Shown: positions 1 through 6,814, numbered from the stretch's first letter. The stretch: DNA of 8,302 bases from an uncultured Oscillospiraceae bacterium (GCA_934515035.1 CAKSXP010000075.1:1-8302); one strand, 5' to 3'. Notes: a model not told the origin generated them from the sequence alone. Numbers and translations are program-made.

Positions 1-442
1 GCTGATGGATATAGCGCTGTTCACGCAGCGTAATTCTTCCGTCCATGCTCACAACGCACAGGCACAGCATGATCATGTCCTCCCGCAGACCTTCGTCCGC
101 AAGCGCGAGGAGAGCGAGCATTTCCTGCGTGTACAGCCTGACGGCGGCTCTGCCGTCACGGTCTTTACGGAATGAATCCTTGACGCTTTCAAAGTCAAAT
201 TCATCACCGAATACTTTCAGGAGCGCAGGATATATGAGAAGGTATTCCCGCTCGCTGATGTGCCCGTCCGCGACCACGGAGCCGAGGATGAACCCGGCAA
301 GCGTGTTTACCGGATCAACGCCCGGTATGCTCAGCTGCGTCAGCTTTGCGAGTATTACGGCCGATTTTTTTGTCAGCATGGCGCTCCGCTCCAGGGGCGT
401 AAGAGTGTCAAATTCCCTGCACAGCTTTGTAAATTCAAACAT
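1..442 (-). CDS. TerB-like acidic helical protein, C-terminus cut by window edge
   Basis: An open frame of 147 codons runs from an ATG at 442-440 off the left edge of the window. The start is supported by AAAGGAG at 450-456, 7 nt upstream. The visible protein is mostly helical and soluble, with no signal peptide or membrane segment. Two similar motifs, VVADGHISEREY (about residues 56-67) and VVSMDGRITLREQ (about 130-142), each place a small residue, DG, a hydrophobic residue and a downstream Glu at the end of a helix. This repeat pattern is typical of the TerB/tellurite-resistance-like fold, whose members are often metal-binding or membrane-associated accessory proteins; the biochemical role is poorly defined. 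The gene lies 40 nt downstream of the ABC permease on the same strand, with no terminator between them, so it is probably the last visible gene of the exporter operon. The TerB assignment rests on motif pattern alone and is moderate; a generic helical hypothetical protein is the alternative. Confidence 0.7.
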   Translation of the reverse strand, partial: MFEFTKLCREFDTLTPLERSAMLTKKSAVILAKLTQLSIPGVDPVNTLAGFILGSVVADGHISEREYLLIYPALLKVFGDEFDFESVKDSFRKDRDGRAAVRLYTQEMLALLALADEGLREDMIMLCLCVVSMDGRITLREQRYIHQ

Positions 443-449
443 GTTGATT

Positions 450-456
450 CTCCTTT
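450..456 (-). promoter_or_regulatory. Ribosome binding site of the TerB-like gene
   Basis: AAAGGAG on the minus strand sits 7 nt before the ATG at 442. It fixes the start of the edge-truncated gene and shows that this frame is translated rather than being a shadow of the plus-strand open frame that overlaps it. Confidence 0.75.
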
Positions 457-482
457 ACATTGTTCCGCCCGCTCACATGGCC

Positions 483-2300
483 TTACAGTGGCAGATCCTT
501 CTTCGTGAAGCGCACGGAGCCGATAATGTAGCCGACGATACCCATCGCGGCAAGAATTGCGAACTTCCAGACAAACACATTGGTGCCGTCCATGATCGAG
601 ATAACGTCAAAGAACGAGATTATGGTGGCATAGTTGAAATAGTTCAGGCTGTCCAGACGCACGACAGAGGGGATGACGGGGCTGCCGAACAGTCCGAGCA
701 TCGCGGCGACAAGTGCGAAGATGCTCAGTCCGCCGCCGATCGCCATGGAGCGCTTGCTTCTGTCGAACCAGCAGGAGGTAAAGAAGCACAGTCCGGAAAG
801 AGCGAACAGAACCAGAAATGCGCCGACGTTGAGCAGGATCAGATTACCGTATGTCAGCTTGATATCCTCGGTGACAATGGACAGGCAAACACAGCCGGTC
901 GCGGTAGTCAGACAGAACATGGCAAACAGAGAACCTATCAGATAAACCGCCTGTGTGAACACAACGGTGCTGCGCTTGGTGGAGGTGGAAAGCACATATG
1001 CCATGGAACCGCTGTCCACCTGGCCCGCGATCAGGTTGTTTGACACCATGATCATGTAGATTATGGGCAGAAGCAGTCCGGCCAGCTTGTAGAAGATCGA
1101 GCCGACGATCAGCGTGTACAGGTCAGCCTGGCCGACTTCCTCCAGCGCGTCCGAAACCTCCTGCGGGAGGGCGGACAGAAGGCTGCCGGACACATCGTCC
1201 ACAAGCTCCGCAGTCTTGTCCTCGACCGCCTTTTCATAGGCCTCTTCACTGGCGAATTCGCCGTTTGCCCGGCGCTCTGCAAGCAGCTCCATCTCATAGG
1301 AGAGCCTGTTGCCATAGGTGATGACGGTGGTATTGGCAAGGTGCTTAATGGAATCATAGGTATAGCCGAAGCCCTCGTATTTCTCCATGGTAACGCCGAA
1401 AGAGGACAGCTCGTTAACTATCTTCTCAACATTGTCGGCTTCGGTCATGTTTCCGGCAAGAAACATGGAGGAACAGTCCTCTGCGCGCGCGGCGCGATAA
1501 GCGTTTCGCTCGGCGCTGGACAGATATTCGTCCGCATCGCCTGCCTGAATATGCTCGATCAGGGACATGTAGTCGTATTCCTCGGGCGCCTGCTTTTCAT
1601 GCTTGAGATAGAAGGAATCGTTGAACATTCCGTTGGGGTTGAGCGTATACATCACGGCGCCCAGCATTTCCTTGGCTTCGGTCGAATCGCGCGTGTACGC
1701 AGGGTCCAGAGCAAGGGCTTTGTCATATACATATTCCTGCAAGTCGTTCGCGGCATCGGTGTAGGCGAGCGCGATTGCGTTTTCCGCGGTGGCGGGGCTT
1801 GCATCCGCCCATTCCTTCATTTCGGCGGTATATTCCTCGACGGAGTCAAAAGCCGCCATGTCGGGACGGGCTGCCTGCCATTCGCCGACAGCGGCTTCAA
1901 GGTTTTTGCCGGTCTCCGTCTCCATTTCGGGCTTTGCGCTCTGCCACTGTTCCATGGCCGCTGCATACTGCTGGGGATCCGTGATAACGGACTGATCCGG
2001 CATCGCGGACAGCCACGTGAGGTATGAAAGCGCATCGGTGGAATTGGCGGTGAACAGACTGTCAAAGTGGGACAGACCGTCCGATGCGTTGGCATAGTAA
2101 TTCACGGCGCGCTTTTCAAGGCCCGCGTCGATCTCTTTGGAAATGATCGTATCCTGAATTGAGTTTTTGACCTCGCCTATGTTTCCGTTGCCGGAGATGA
2201 GCATGACGCAGGCGAGCATAAAGCAAACCGCAAAGGTGATTATTATCCACATGGTCCCGTTTGCCTTGCAGGATTGCTTGAAAAGTGCTTTACTGAACAT
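483..2300 (-). CDS. ABC-2 type transporter permease with large extracytoplasmic domain
   Basis: A 605-residue membrane protein, the probable channel subunit of the exporter whose two ATPases are encoded just upstream. Predicted topology: one membrane helix near residues 17-37, a hydrophilic region of about 360 residues (38-395), then five hydrophobic helices near 396-418, 449-475, 483-508, 518-538 and 577-596, ending in a basic tail (RFTKKDLPL). One N-terminal helix, a big outside domain and a C-terminal helix cluster is the usual plan of the larger ABC-2 membrane proteins. The outside domain is acidic and contains about three copies of a Trp-containing motif (see the repeat entry). The ATG at 2300 was chosen because AAGGAG lies 10 nt upstream; the longer frame begins only with a TTG at 2324. 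The start overlaps the end of ATPase B by 11 nt, implying translational coupling. A single permease with two ATPases suggests a permease homodimer. Substrate unknown; peptide, drug or lipid export are all possible. Confidence 0.88.
   Translation of the reverse strand: MFSKALFKQSCKANGTMWIIITFAVCFMLACVMLISGNGNIGEVKNSIQDTIISKEIDAGLEKRAVNYYANASDGLSHFDSLFTANSTDALSYLTWLSAMPDQSVITDPQQYAAAMEQWQSAKPEMETETGKNLEAAVGEWQAARPDMAAFDSVEEYTAEMKEWADASPATAENAIALAYTDAANDLQEYVYDKALALDPAYTRDSTEAKEMLGAVMYTLNPNGMFNDSFYLKHEKQAPEEYDYMSLIEHIQAGDADEYLSSAERNAYRAARAEDCSSMFLAGNMTEADNVEKIVNELSSFGVTMEKYEGFGYTYDSIKHLANTTVITYGNRLSYEMELLAERRANGEFASEEAYEKAVEDKTAELVDDVSGSLLSALPQEVSDALEEVGQADLYTLIVGSIFYKLAGLLLPIIYMIMVSNNLIAGQVDSGSMAYVLSTSTKRSTVVFTQAVYLIGSLFAMFCLTTATGCVCLSIVTEDIKLTYGNLILLNVGAFLVLFALSGLCFFTSCWFDRSKRSMAIGGGLSIFALVAAMLGLFGSPVIPSVVRLDSLNYFNYATIISFFDVISIMDGTNVFVWKFAILAAMGIVGYIIGSVRFTKKDLPL
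1788..1982 (-). repeat. Degenerate three-copy Trp repeat inside the permease outside domain
   Basis: Permease residues about 107-171 contain EQWQSAKPEM (117-126), GEWQAARPDM (139-148) and KEWADASPAT (162-171). Trp 119, 141 and 164 are spaced 22-23 residues apart. Two copies are preceded by similar helices, YAAAMEQW and YTAEMKEW. The pattern Y-x-A-x-M-x-x-W-x-x-A-x-P looks like short helical repeats, probably an old internal duplication within the extracytoplasmic domain. It is seen only at protein level; the DNA copies have diverged. Confidence 0.6.
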
Positions 2301-3204
2301 GGCTTTCGTTCTCCTTTTTTGCAAATAGAATTTTTTTGAAGTGCATTTCCAATGTATAGGGCAGTTCCGAGATGAACTTTACGTCATAGCCTGCAAGCCT
2401 TTCCAAAAGAGCCGCGGTCTCATTCGCGGGGATGCGGATGGTGGCCTGATCGTACTGCGGCTGGCGGCGTATGACCTCGTAGTTTTCGCCGAGAAATCTT
2501 GTGTAGTCCGCTTCCGTGTGGAATTCGATCTTGAATTCCTTTACCGGGCGTTCGGTGATATCGCTCATGTTGCACACGTCCACGATATGTCCGTCGTTTA
2601 TCAATGCCACGCGGTCGCAGGTGGTCTCAAGCTCCTCAAAGCTGTGGCTGCTCATGAATATGGTTTTTCCCCTGGCGTGTTCCTCCCTGATGATGTCCAG
2701 GAAGGTCATGCGCATCAGAGGGTCAAGTCCCGTTGTCGGCTCATCCAGAATTATGATCGGCGCGTTATTCATCAGCGCCGCGACAAGCGCGGTCTTCTGC
2801 TTCATGCCCTTGCTCATCCGCTTCAGATTGGCGCGGGGATCGAGCTGAAGACGCTCAATAAGCTCATTGGCATAGCTCATGTCCTTCAGTCCAAGAAAAT
2901 CCGCCTGGCATTTAAGAAAATCGATGCCCGTTTTCAGATCCGGAAACGCGATCTCACCCGGCACATAGCCAATGCTCCGGGCTATCTCGCTGGCGTGCTC
3001 CCACGAGGACAATCCGTTTACGCTGACGCTGCCGGACGTCGGCTTGAGAAAGCCCAGCATATTGCGGATCGTGGTGGTCTTGCCGCTGCCGTTCGTGCCG
3101 ACGAATCCGACCATCTCGCCCTCTTCAATGTTCAGGTCAAGCTCGAAAATGCCGCGTCCGTCGCCGAAATCCTTGGTAAGCCTGCTGCATTCGATAACGC
3201 TCAT
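2290..3204 (-). CDS. ABC transporter ATP-binding protein B (second of a paralogous pair)
   Basis: A 304-residue cytoplasmic ATPase that should power the permease encoded next to it. Visible motifs in order: Walker A GTNGSGKT (36-43, Lys42), Q-loop region IGYVPGE (78-84), signature MSKGMKQK (130-137), Walker B IIILDEP (150-156, Asp154 and Glu155) and the H-loop His187 in MSSHS. The nucleotide-binding domain ends near residue 215; residues 220-304 form an extra domain shared with ATPase A, as in many ABC-2 drug or peptide exporters. Two features depart from the textbook ATPase: the Q-loop position is Gly83 rather than Gln, and the LSGGQ signature is degenerate. The start overlaps the stop of ATPase A as ATGA (3201-3204), with GGAGGT at 3213-3218, 8 nt upstream. 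The shared opening motif (KDFGDGRGIF versus KDYGSGRGVF) points to an ancient tandem duplication. The family is certain; the substrate is not. Confidence 0.95.
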   Translation of the reverse strand: MSVIECSRLTKDFGDGRGIFELDLNIEEGEMVGFVGTNGSGKTTTIRNMLGFLKPTSGSVSVNGLSSWEHASEIARSIGYVPGEIAFPDLKTGIDFLKCQADFLGLKDMSYANELIERLQLDPRANLKRMSKGMKQKTALVAALMNNAPIIILDEPTTGLDPLMRMTFLDIIREEHARGKTIFMSSHSFEELETTCDRVALINDGHIVDVCNMSDITERPVKEFKIEFHTEADYTRFLGENYEVIRRQPQYDQATIRIPANETAALLERLAGYDVKFISELPYTLEMHFKKILFAKKENESHVQ

Positions 3205-4133
3205 TTCAAAGCACCTCCGAAATCTTTGTCCTCTTTGTAGAACTTGAGGAAGTAATCCTCAAGCGTTTCGCGCCGGTTGCTGAACGTGTCGACATGAGCC
3301 TTTGCCAATATGGCGATAAGCGCATTGAGGTCGCTGTCCTCAACCGACAGATAGGTTTCGCGGTCTCCCTCCCGGATCAGGTGGAAGGACGGCAGAGCGG
3401 CGGCTTTTTTAAGAAAATCCTTTTTTGAAGCCTCGGTTTCAAAAGTCACCGTATAATACTTGCGCGAGGCGTGTTTCAGGTCGTCCGCCACAAACTGGGA
3501 TACGATCCGGCCATCCTTTATGATCGCAATGCGGTCACAGGTCGAGTCGATCTCCGAGAAGATATGACTCGACAGCAGGATGGTCTTGCCGCGGGCTTTT
3601 TCCTCGTGAATAAACTGGATGAAGTTTTCCTGCATCACCGGGTCCAGACCGCTTGTCGGTTCGTCCAGGATCAGCACATCCGGATCGGACATAAACGCCG
3701 CGACCACCGCGAGCTTACGCTTGACGCCGAGACTCATACGCTTTGTATCGCCGCGCAGCACCTCGTCCTCAAGCTCGAAAAGCTTCAGCATGGAATTGAG
3801 CCGCTCCTCGTTGTGGATCTTTTGCAGGTCCTGCATCATGTGAATGAATTCCCAGCCGCTGAGTCCGGCGGGAAGCGCGATCTCTCCCGGAATATAGCCA
3901 ACGTGACTAAGCACCTGTGAATAGTGCGAAAAGGTCTCCTTGCCTTCGATTTTTGTGCTTCCGCTGTCGGGCTTGGAAAAGCCCATCAGATGACGGATAG
4001 TGGTGGATTTGCCGGCGCCGTTCGGTCCGAGAAACCCGAACACTTCGCCTTTGTCGACCGCAATGCTGACATCAAACACGCCGCGTCCGGAGCCGTAATC
4101 TTTTGTAAGATGCTCCACTTCTATCGTGTGCAT
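3201..4133 (-). CDS. ABC transporter ATP-binding protein A (first gene of the exporter operon)
   Basis: A 310-residue cytoplasmic ATPase of the ABC-2/CcmA-like drug-export group. Motifs in order: Walker A GPNGAGKS (36-43, Lys42), Q-loop region VGYIPGE (78-84), signature MSLGVKRK (133-140), Walker B VLILDEP (153-159, Asp157 and Glu158) and the H-loop His190 in LSSHI. A C-terminal domain of about 90 residues follows, with YYTVTFETEASKKDF resembling the matching part of ATPase B. As in its partner, the Q-loop Gln is replaced by Gly83. The frame could extend 30 codons upstream, but AGGAGG at 4140-4145, 6 nt before the ATG at 4133, fixes the start; the extension would also run through the divergent promoter region. 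Its stop overlaps the start of ATPase B by 4 nt. As the promoter-proximal gene opposite tetR, it is probably repressed by that regulator and induced by a ligand. Heterodimerisation with ATPase B is inferred from pairing with a single permease gene. Confidence 0.95.
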   Translation of the reverse strand: MHTIEVEHLTKDYGSGRGVFDVSIAVDKGEVFGFLGPNGAGKSTTIRHLMGFSKPDSGSTKIEGKETFSHYSQVLSHVGYIPGEIALPAGLSGWEFIHMMQDLQKIHNEERLNSMLKLFELEDEVLRGDTKRMSLGVKRKLAVVAAFMSDPDVLILDEPTSGLDPVMQENFIQFIHEEKARGKTILLSSHIFSEIDSTCDRIAIIKDGRIVSQFVADDLKHASRKYYTVTFETEASKKDFLKKAAALPSFHLIREGDRETYLSVEDSDLNALIAILAKAHVDTFSNRRETLEDYFLKFYKEDKDFGGALK

Positions 4134-4139
4134 ATGTTT

Positions 4140-4145
4140 CCTCCT
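4140..4145 (-). promoter_or_regulatory. Ribosome binding site that sets the start of ATPase A
   Basis: A perfect AGGAGG on the minus strand lies 6 nt before the ATG at 4133. It rules out the 30-codon longer frame, which has no such site and would read through the divergent promoter region. Confidence 0.85.
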
Positions 4146-4150
4146 GTTCT

Positions 4151-4186
4151 GTGTTTTATGAACACTGTTGACATCTTGACAATGTC
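4151..4186. promoter_or_regulatory. Candidate TetR operator region between divergent promoters
   Basis: Two perfect inverted repeats lie here: GTGTT-TTATG-AACAC (4151-4165) and GACAT-CTTGACA-ATGTC (4170-4186). The first overlaps the candidate -10 of the exporter promoter; the second covers the -35 elements of both divergent promoters. TetR-family dimers usually bind short palindromes in such gaps, so either could be the operator. In addition, the 12-nt sequence TATGAACACTGT (4157-4168) recurs at 4244-4255 in the tetR leader. There it pairs with CAGTGT (4233-4238) as a further inverted repeat. Binding itself is inference. Confidence 0.45.
4154..4182 (-). promoter_or_regulatory. Candidate promoter of the ABC exporter operon
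   Basis: On the minus strand, TTGTCA (4182-4177, 5 of 6 to the -35 consensus) is followed after 16 nt by CATAAA (4160-4155, 4 of 6 to the -10 consensus). Transcription would begin near 4148, giving a very short leader that just includes the ribosome binding site at 4140-4145. The -35 lies beside the -35 of the divergent tetR promoter, so one bound repressor could block both. An alternative -10 is the symmetric ATTATAAT at about 4189-4196, but I find no good -35 upstream of it on this strand. Confidence 0.4.
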
Positions 4187-4196
4187 GCATTATAAT
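4168..4196 (+). promoter_or_regulatory. Consensus sigma-70/sigma-A promoter of the tetR-family gene
   Basis: TTGACA (4168-4173) and TATAAT (4191-4196) are both perfect consensus hexamers separated by the optimal 17 nt. Transcription would start near 4203, about 78 nt before the tetR ATG. A promoter this strong for a regulator normally implies tight repression, fitting autoregulation through the palindrome that covers its -35. A second TTGACA at 4176 is only 9 nt from the -10 and cannot serve as its -35. Confidence 0.8.
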
Positions 4197-4280
4197 GAGT
4201 CTGCAAACAGAAAGAAAGAACAAGAATGTAGTCAGTGTAAGAATATGAACACTGTACGCAAAATTGTAAGGGAAACGAAA

Positions 4281-4883
4281 ATGAAAGTTAAAAATCTCAA
4301 TCGTTCGTCTGCAAAGACAAAACAGCTCATAAAGAGCGTGTTTGCGGAGATGCTATCGGAGTACAAGGAAATATCCCGTATATCGGTCAGCGAGCTGTGT
4401 ACCCGGGCGGACATTAGCCGAAGCACCTTTTACGCGCACTATGACGACACCTACGGTATCGCGGAAGACTATGAAAATGAGCTGATCGACCGCTTTTTTG
4501 ACAACGCAAAGCTTTTGGAGGCGGTCAGCGCGGAAAAATTTGCCGAGATCTTTTTCCAGTACATCAGAGAAAATGATGAAAACTATAAACTGCTGTGCCG
4601 TTCAAATGATTTTTTGTTTGCGGCAAAAAAGCTGACGACGATCGCGATAAACAAGCTTCTAGAGCTTTGTAACCGCGATGCACGGGTAAAGAATAAGGAA
4701 TACCTTGCGCTTGATATCTCCGTATTTGTCAACGGACTCATATGTGAGTATGTAAAATACTGCCGCGGACTTTCCGACGTTTCGCTGGACGATCTGTATT
4801 CATACAGCAAGCTCTGGATACAGCTCTTTCTGACCAGAAGATTTGAGCCGCAGACGGGCAATACAGCCGCGGCGGAGGCATAA
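4281..4883 (+). CDS. TetR/AcrR-family transcriptional regulator, divergent from the exporter
   Basis: A 200-residue DNA-binding regulator, within the normal TetR size range. Residues about 14-55 form the N-terminal three-helix domain; ISVSELCTRADISRSTFYAHY (34-54) is a clear TetR helix-turn-helix, including the characteristic STFYAHY recognition-helix ending. The rest (about 60-190) is an all-helical ligand and dimerisation domain, of the type often seen in clostridial TetR proteins with a Phe/Tyr-rich C-terminal half. The ATG at 4281 was chosen because AAGGGA (4268-4273) lies 7 nt upstream. An ATG at 4245 in the same frame has only a weak site and falls within a repeated 12-nt sequence. Transcribed away from the ABC operon from an overlapping promoter region, it most likely represses the exporter and itself, with release by an exporter substrate. 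The target and ligand are inferred from layout only. Confidence 0.93.
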   Translation: MKVKNLNRSSAKTKQLIKSVFAEMLSEYKEISRISVSELCTRADISRSTFYAHYDDTYGIAEDYENELIDRFFDNAKLLEAVSAEKFAEIFFQYIRENDENYKLLCRSNDFLFAAKKLTTIAINKLLELCNRDARVKNKEYLALDISVFVNGLICEYVKYCRGLSDVSLDDLYSYSKLWIQLFLTRRFEPQTGNTAAAEA

Positions 4884-4894
4884 ACAGATATATA

Positions 4895-4941
4895 AAAAAG
4901 AACAGCCTCGGCAGAATAAAACTGCTGAGGCTGTTCTTTTT
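4895..4941. terminator. Bidirectional intrinsic terminator between convergent genes
   Basis: A 20-bp stem with arms at 4895-4914 and 4922-4941 encloses the 7-nt loop AATAAAA. Only one position (4910 with 4926) is not a Watson-Crick pair; it is a G-U wobble in the plus-strand transcript. The arm begins with AAAAA and ends with TTTTT, so transcripts from either side end in a U tract. It lies 11 nt after the tetR stop and 9 nt after the stop of the opposing Na/Pi transporter gene, serving both. Confidence 0.93.
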
Positions 4942-4950
4942 GCGGTATGA

Positions 4951-6699
4951 TCACGGCAGGACGTATTTGTTGACGTATCTGTTGAATTCTTCGTCAAACC
5001 CGGAATCGGCGCTTGCCTTGACACCGTGCAGATAGCTGTGGGTGTCAAAGCTGTTTTTCTGGGTCTCGATTATGCAGACGGCGATATTTGAACACTGGTC
5101 GGAAATGCGCTCGATATTGTTGAGAATATCGGACAGAACGAATCCGAGCTCGATAGTGCACACACCGCGCTTGAGACGGGCGATATGACGCATACGGGCG
5201 GACTCCACAAGCTGGTCGATGACCTCTTCGAGCGGTTCAACGTGGGAAGCCAGAGAAACATCGTTTGTCGCGAAGGACCTGACGGCCATGTCCAGTATCT
5301 CCGTCAAAGCGGCGATGATAACGTCAAGCTCAGCTCTTGCGGCGTCCGAGAAATGCAGCTCCTTTTCATGCATTTCAAGCGCGCTTTCCTGAAGATTGAC
5401 CGCGTGGTCACCGATGCGCTCAAGATTTCCTATTGCGTGAAGAAGCTTGGAAACGACCCGGCTGTCGTCGTCGGAAAGGGTCTTTGTTGCGACCTTGACA
5501 AGGAAAGAACCAAGCTCGTCCTCATAATGGTCAAGCTCGTCTTCAAGTCTGATGACCTCGTCAACAACGGCCTGATCCCAGGTCTTGAAAAGTGACAGCG
5601 CCTTGAGGGTATTGGACTGCGCCTTGGAGGCCATGTCGATAGTGAGGTTGGAGCACTCGGCAATGGCGAAGGAGGGGGAGTTGAGCAGGCGGCTGTCGAG
5701 AAGGACGCCGGATTCCGAGTCCTTTGCGTTCGGAACAAGCTTGCGGGTGAGGCTGATAAGCTGCTTTGAAAACGGCATGAGCAGGATGGTATTGAGGATA
5801 TTGAAGATCGTGTGGCACAGTGCGATGCCGACGGTGTTGATGGGGGAGTCCACGAAGCTGAAATTGAAGAGCGCGTTTACACCGTAGAACAGAATACAGC
5901 AGATGATGGTGCCGATGATCTTAATGCTCAGATGCAGGACGGCAACACGCCTTGCGTTGCGCTTAACACCGATGGCGGAGAGCAGCGCGGTGGCGCAGGT
6001 GCCGATGTTCTGACCCATGATTATGGGGATAGCCATGCCGTAGGAGATGCTGCCCGTCATGGACAGCGCCTGGAGGATACCTATGGATGCGGCGGAGGAC
6101 TGGATTATTCCGGTGAACACCGTGCCGACGATTATGCCGAGGAAGGGATTGTTGAAAGCGACAAGGAAGCTGGAAAAAGCCGGGGAATCGGCCAGCGGGG
6201 AAACGGAGTCGCTCATCAGTTCCATTCCGTACATGAGAACGGAAAAACCGAGGAGGATGCAGCCGATGTCTTTTCTGCGCTGCCGTTTGGACGCCATGAT
6301 AAGCAGTATTCCGATGACGGCAAATACCGGGGAGAAATTCTCGGGCTTGAGCATGTTGACGAACACGTTGTCGCTGCTTATGCCCGTGAGACTGAGTATC
6401 CACGCCGTCAGCGTCGTGCCGATGTTCGAACCCATTATGATCCCGATGGTCTGCTCCAGCTCCATTATGCCGGAGTTTACCAGACCGACAAGCATTACCG
6501 TGGCCGCGGAAGAGGACTGTATCGCGATCGTGATGCCCGCGCCGAGCGCGAGACTCTTAAAGGGGTTGGAGGTCATTTTCTTGAGGATCTTTTCCAGCTT
6601 GCCGCCGGAAAGCTTTTCGAGGCTGGATGACATGACATGCATTCCGTACAGAAAGAATGCAAGTCCGCCGAACAGAGTCAGGAATGAGTAAATTGACAT
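4951..6699 (-). CDS. Na+/phosphate cotransporter family protein with C-terminal PhoU domain
   Basis: A 582-residue inner-membrane protein expected to import or balance inorganic phosphate with sodium. The membrane half (about 1-315) carries the two inverted Na/Pi-cotransporter repeats, each with its hallmark pair of motifs: QSSSAAT (61-67) with GSNIGTT (90-96), and QSSAAS (200-205) with GQNIGTC (229-235). Around them are about eight hydrophobic segments. The cytoplasmic half (about 345-550) is PhoU-like, with two three-helix repeats marked by GNLERIGDHAVN (424-435) and NNIERISDQCSNIA (527-540); their E/D-x-x-x-D pattern is the metal-cluster motif of PhoU. This fusion is the standard bacterial NptA/PhoU architecture at normal length. 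The ATG at 6699 has GGAGG at 6707-6711, 7 nt upstream; a start 12 codons earlier lacks a site. It shares a terminator with tetR and has no evident functional link to the exporter. Phosphate is the family substrate; specificity here is not proven. Confidence 0.95.
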   Translation of the reverse strand: MSIYSFLTLFGGLAFFLYGMHVMSSSLEKLSGGKLEKILKKMTSNPFKSLALGAGITIAIQSSSAATVMLVGLVNSGIMELEQTIGIIMGSNIGTTLTAWILSLTGISSDNVFVNMLKPENFSPVFAVIGILLIMASKRQRRKDIGCILLGFSVLMYGMELMSDSVSPLADSPAFSSFLVAFNNPFLGIIVGTVFTGIIQSSAASIGILQALSMTGSISYGMAIPIIMGQNIGTCATALLSAIGVKRNARRVAVLHLSIKIIGTIICCILFYGVNALFNFSFVDSPINTVGIALCHTIFNILNTILLMPFSKQLISLTRKLVPNAKDSESGVLLDSRLLNSPSFAIAECSNLTIDMASKAQSNTLKALSLFKTWDQAVVDEVIRLEDELDHYEDELGSFLVKVATKTLSDDDSRVVSKLLHAIGNLERIGDHAVNLQESALEMHEKELHFSDAARAELDVIIAALTEILDMAVRSFATNDVSLASHVEPLEEVIDQLVESARMRHIARLKRGVCTIELGFVLSDILNNIERISDQCSNIAVCIIETQKNSFDTHSYLHGVKASADSGFDEEFNRYVNKYVLP

Positions 6700-6706
6700 C
6701 TTGGTT

Positions 6707-6711
6707 CCTCC
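6707..6711 (-). promoter_or_regulatory. Ribosome binding site setting the start of the Na/Pi transporter
   Basis: GGAGG on the minus strand lies 7 nt before the ATG at 6699. The upstream in-frame ATG (6735) has no comparable site and would add 12 polar residues before the first membrane helix, so the shorter form is preferred. Confidence 0.75.
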
Positions 6712-6814
6712 GTCGTGCCTGGAAGCCGTTTTCATAACCGCCGCCGCGGGAAAAGCCCCGTCTTATGACAAGAACCTGTCCATCCGCAGACGCTTTTTAC
6801 GAAAATACCTTCTC

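Noticed and set aside
45..1043. Long plus-strand open frame of 332 codons opposite the permease and TerB-like genes
   Set aside because: It runs antisense to two genes that have good ribosome binding sites and recognisable protein features. Its own translation is a low-complexity His/Gln/Asp-rich sequence with no domain, typical of the complement of GC-rich coding DNA.
2341..3240. Plus-strand open frame of 299 codons opposite ATPase B
   Set aside because: It mirrors a certain ABC ATPase with all catalytic motifs; the antisense translation has no recognisable motif and no ribosome binding site.
4176..4196. Second TTGACA as the -35 of the tetR promoter
   Set aside because: It is only 9 nt from TATAAT, too close for sigma-70-type RNA polymerase; the first TTGACA at 4168 has the correct 17-nt spacing.
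4232..4426. Minus-strand open frame of 64 codons upstream of ATPase A
   Set aside because: It is antisense to the tetR helix-turn-helix region and lacks a ribosome binding site; a leader peptide for the exporter operon is not supported.
4583..5048. Minus-strand open frames spanning the tetR end and the shared terminator
   Set aside because: They read through the strong bidirectional hairpin at 4895-4941 and overlap two convincing genes on one or both strands.
5812..6630. Plus-strand open frame of 272 codons opposite the Na/Pi transporter
   Set aside because: It is an Asp/Gly/His-rich antisense shadow of the conserved transporter core, with no ribosome binding site or domain.
6760..6775. TTGTCATAAG on the minus strand as a PHO-box half-site for the phosphate transporter
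   Set aside because: There is one partial match to the enterobacterial motif and no second half-site at the right spacing; the organism appears to be a firmicute, where PhoP boxes differ.
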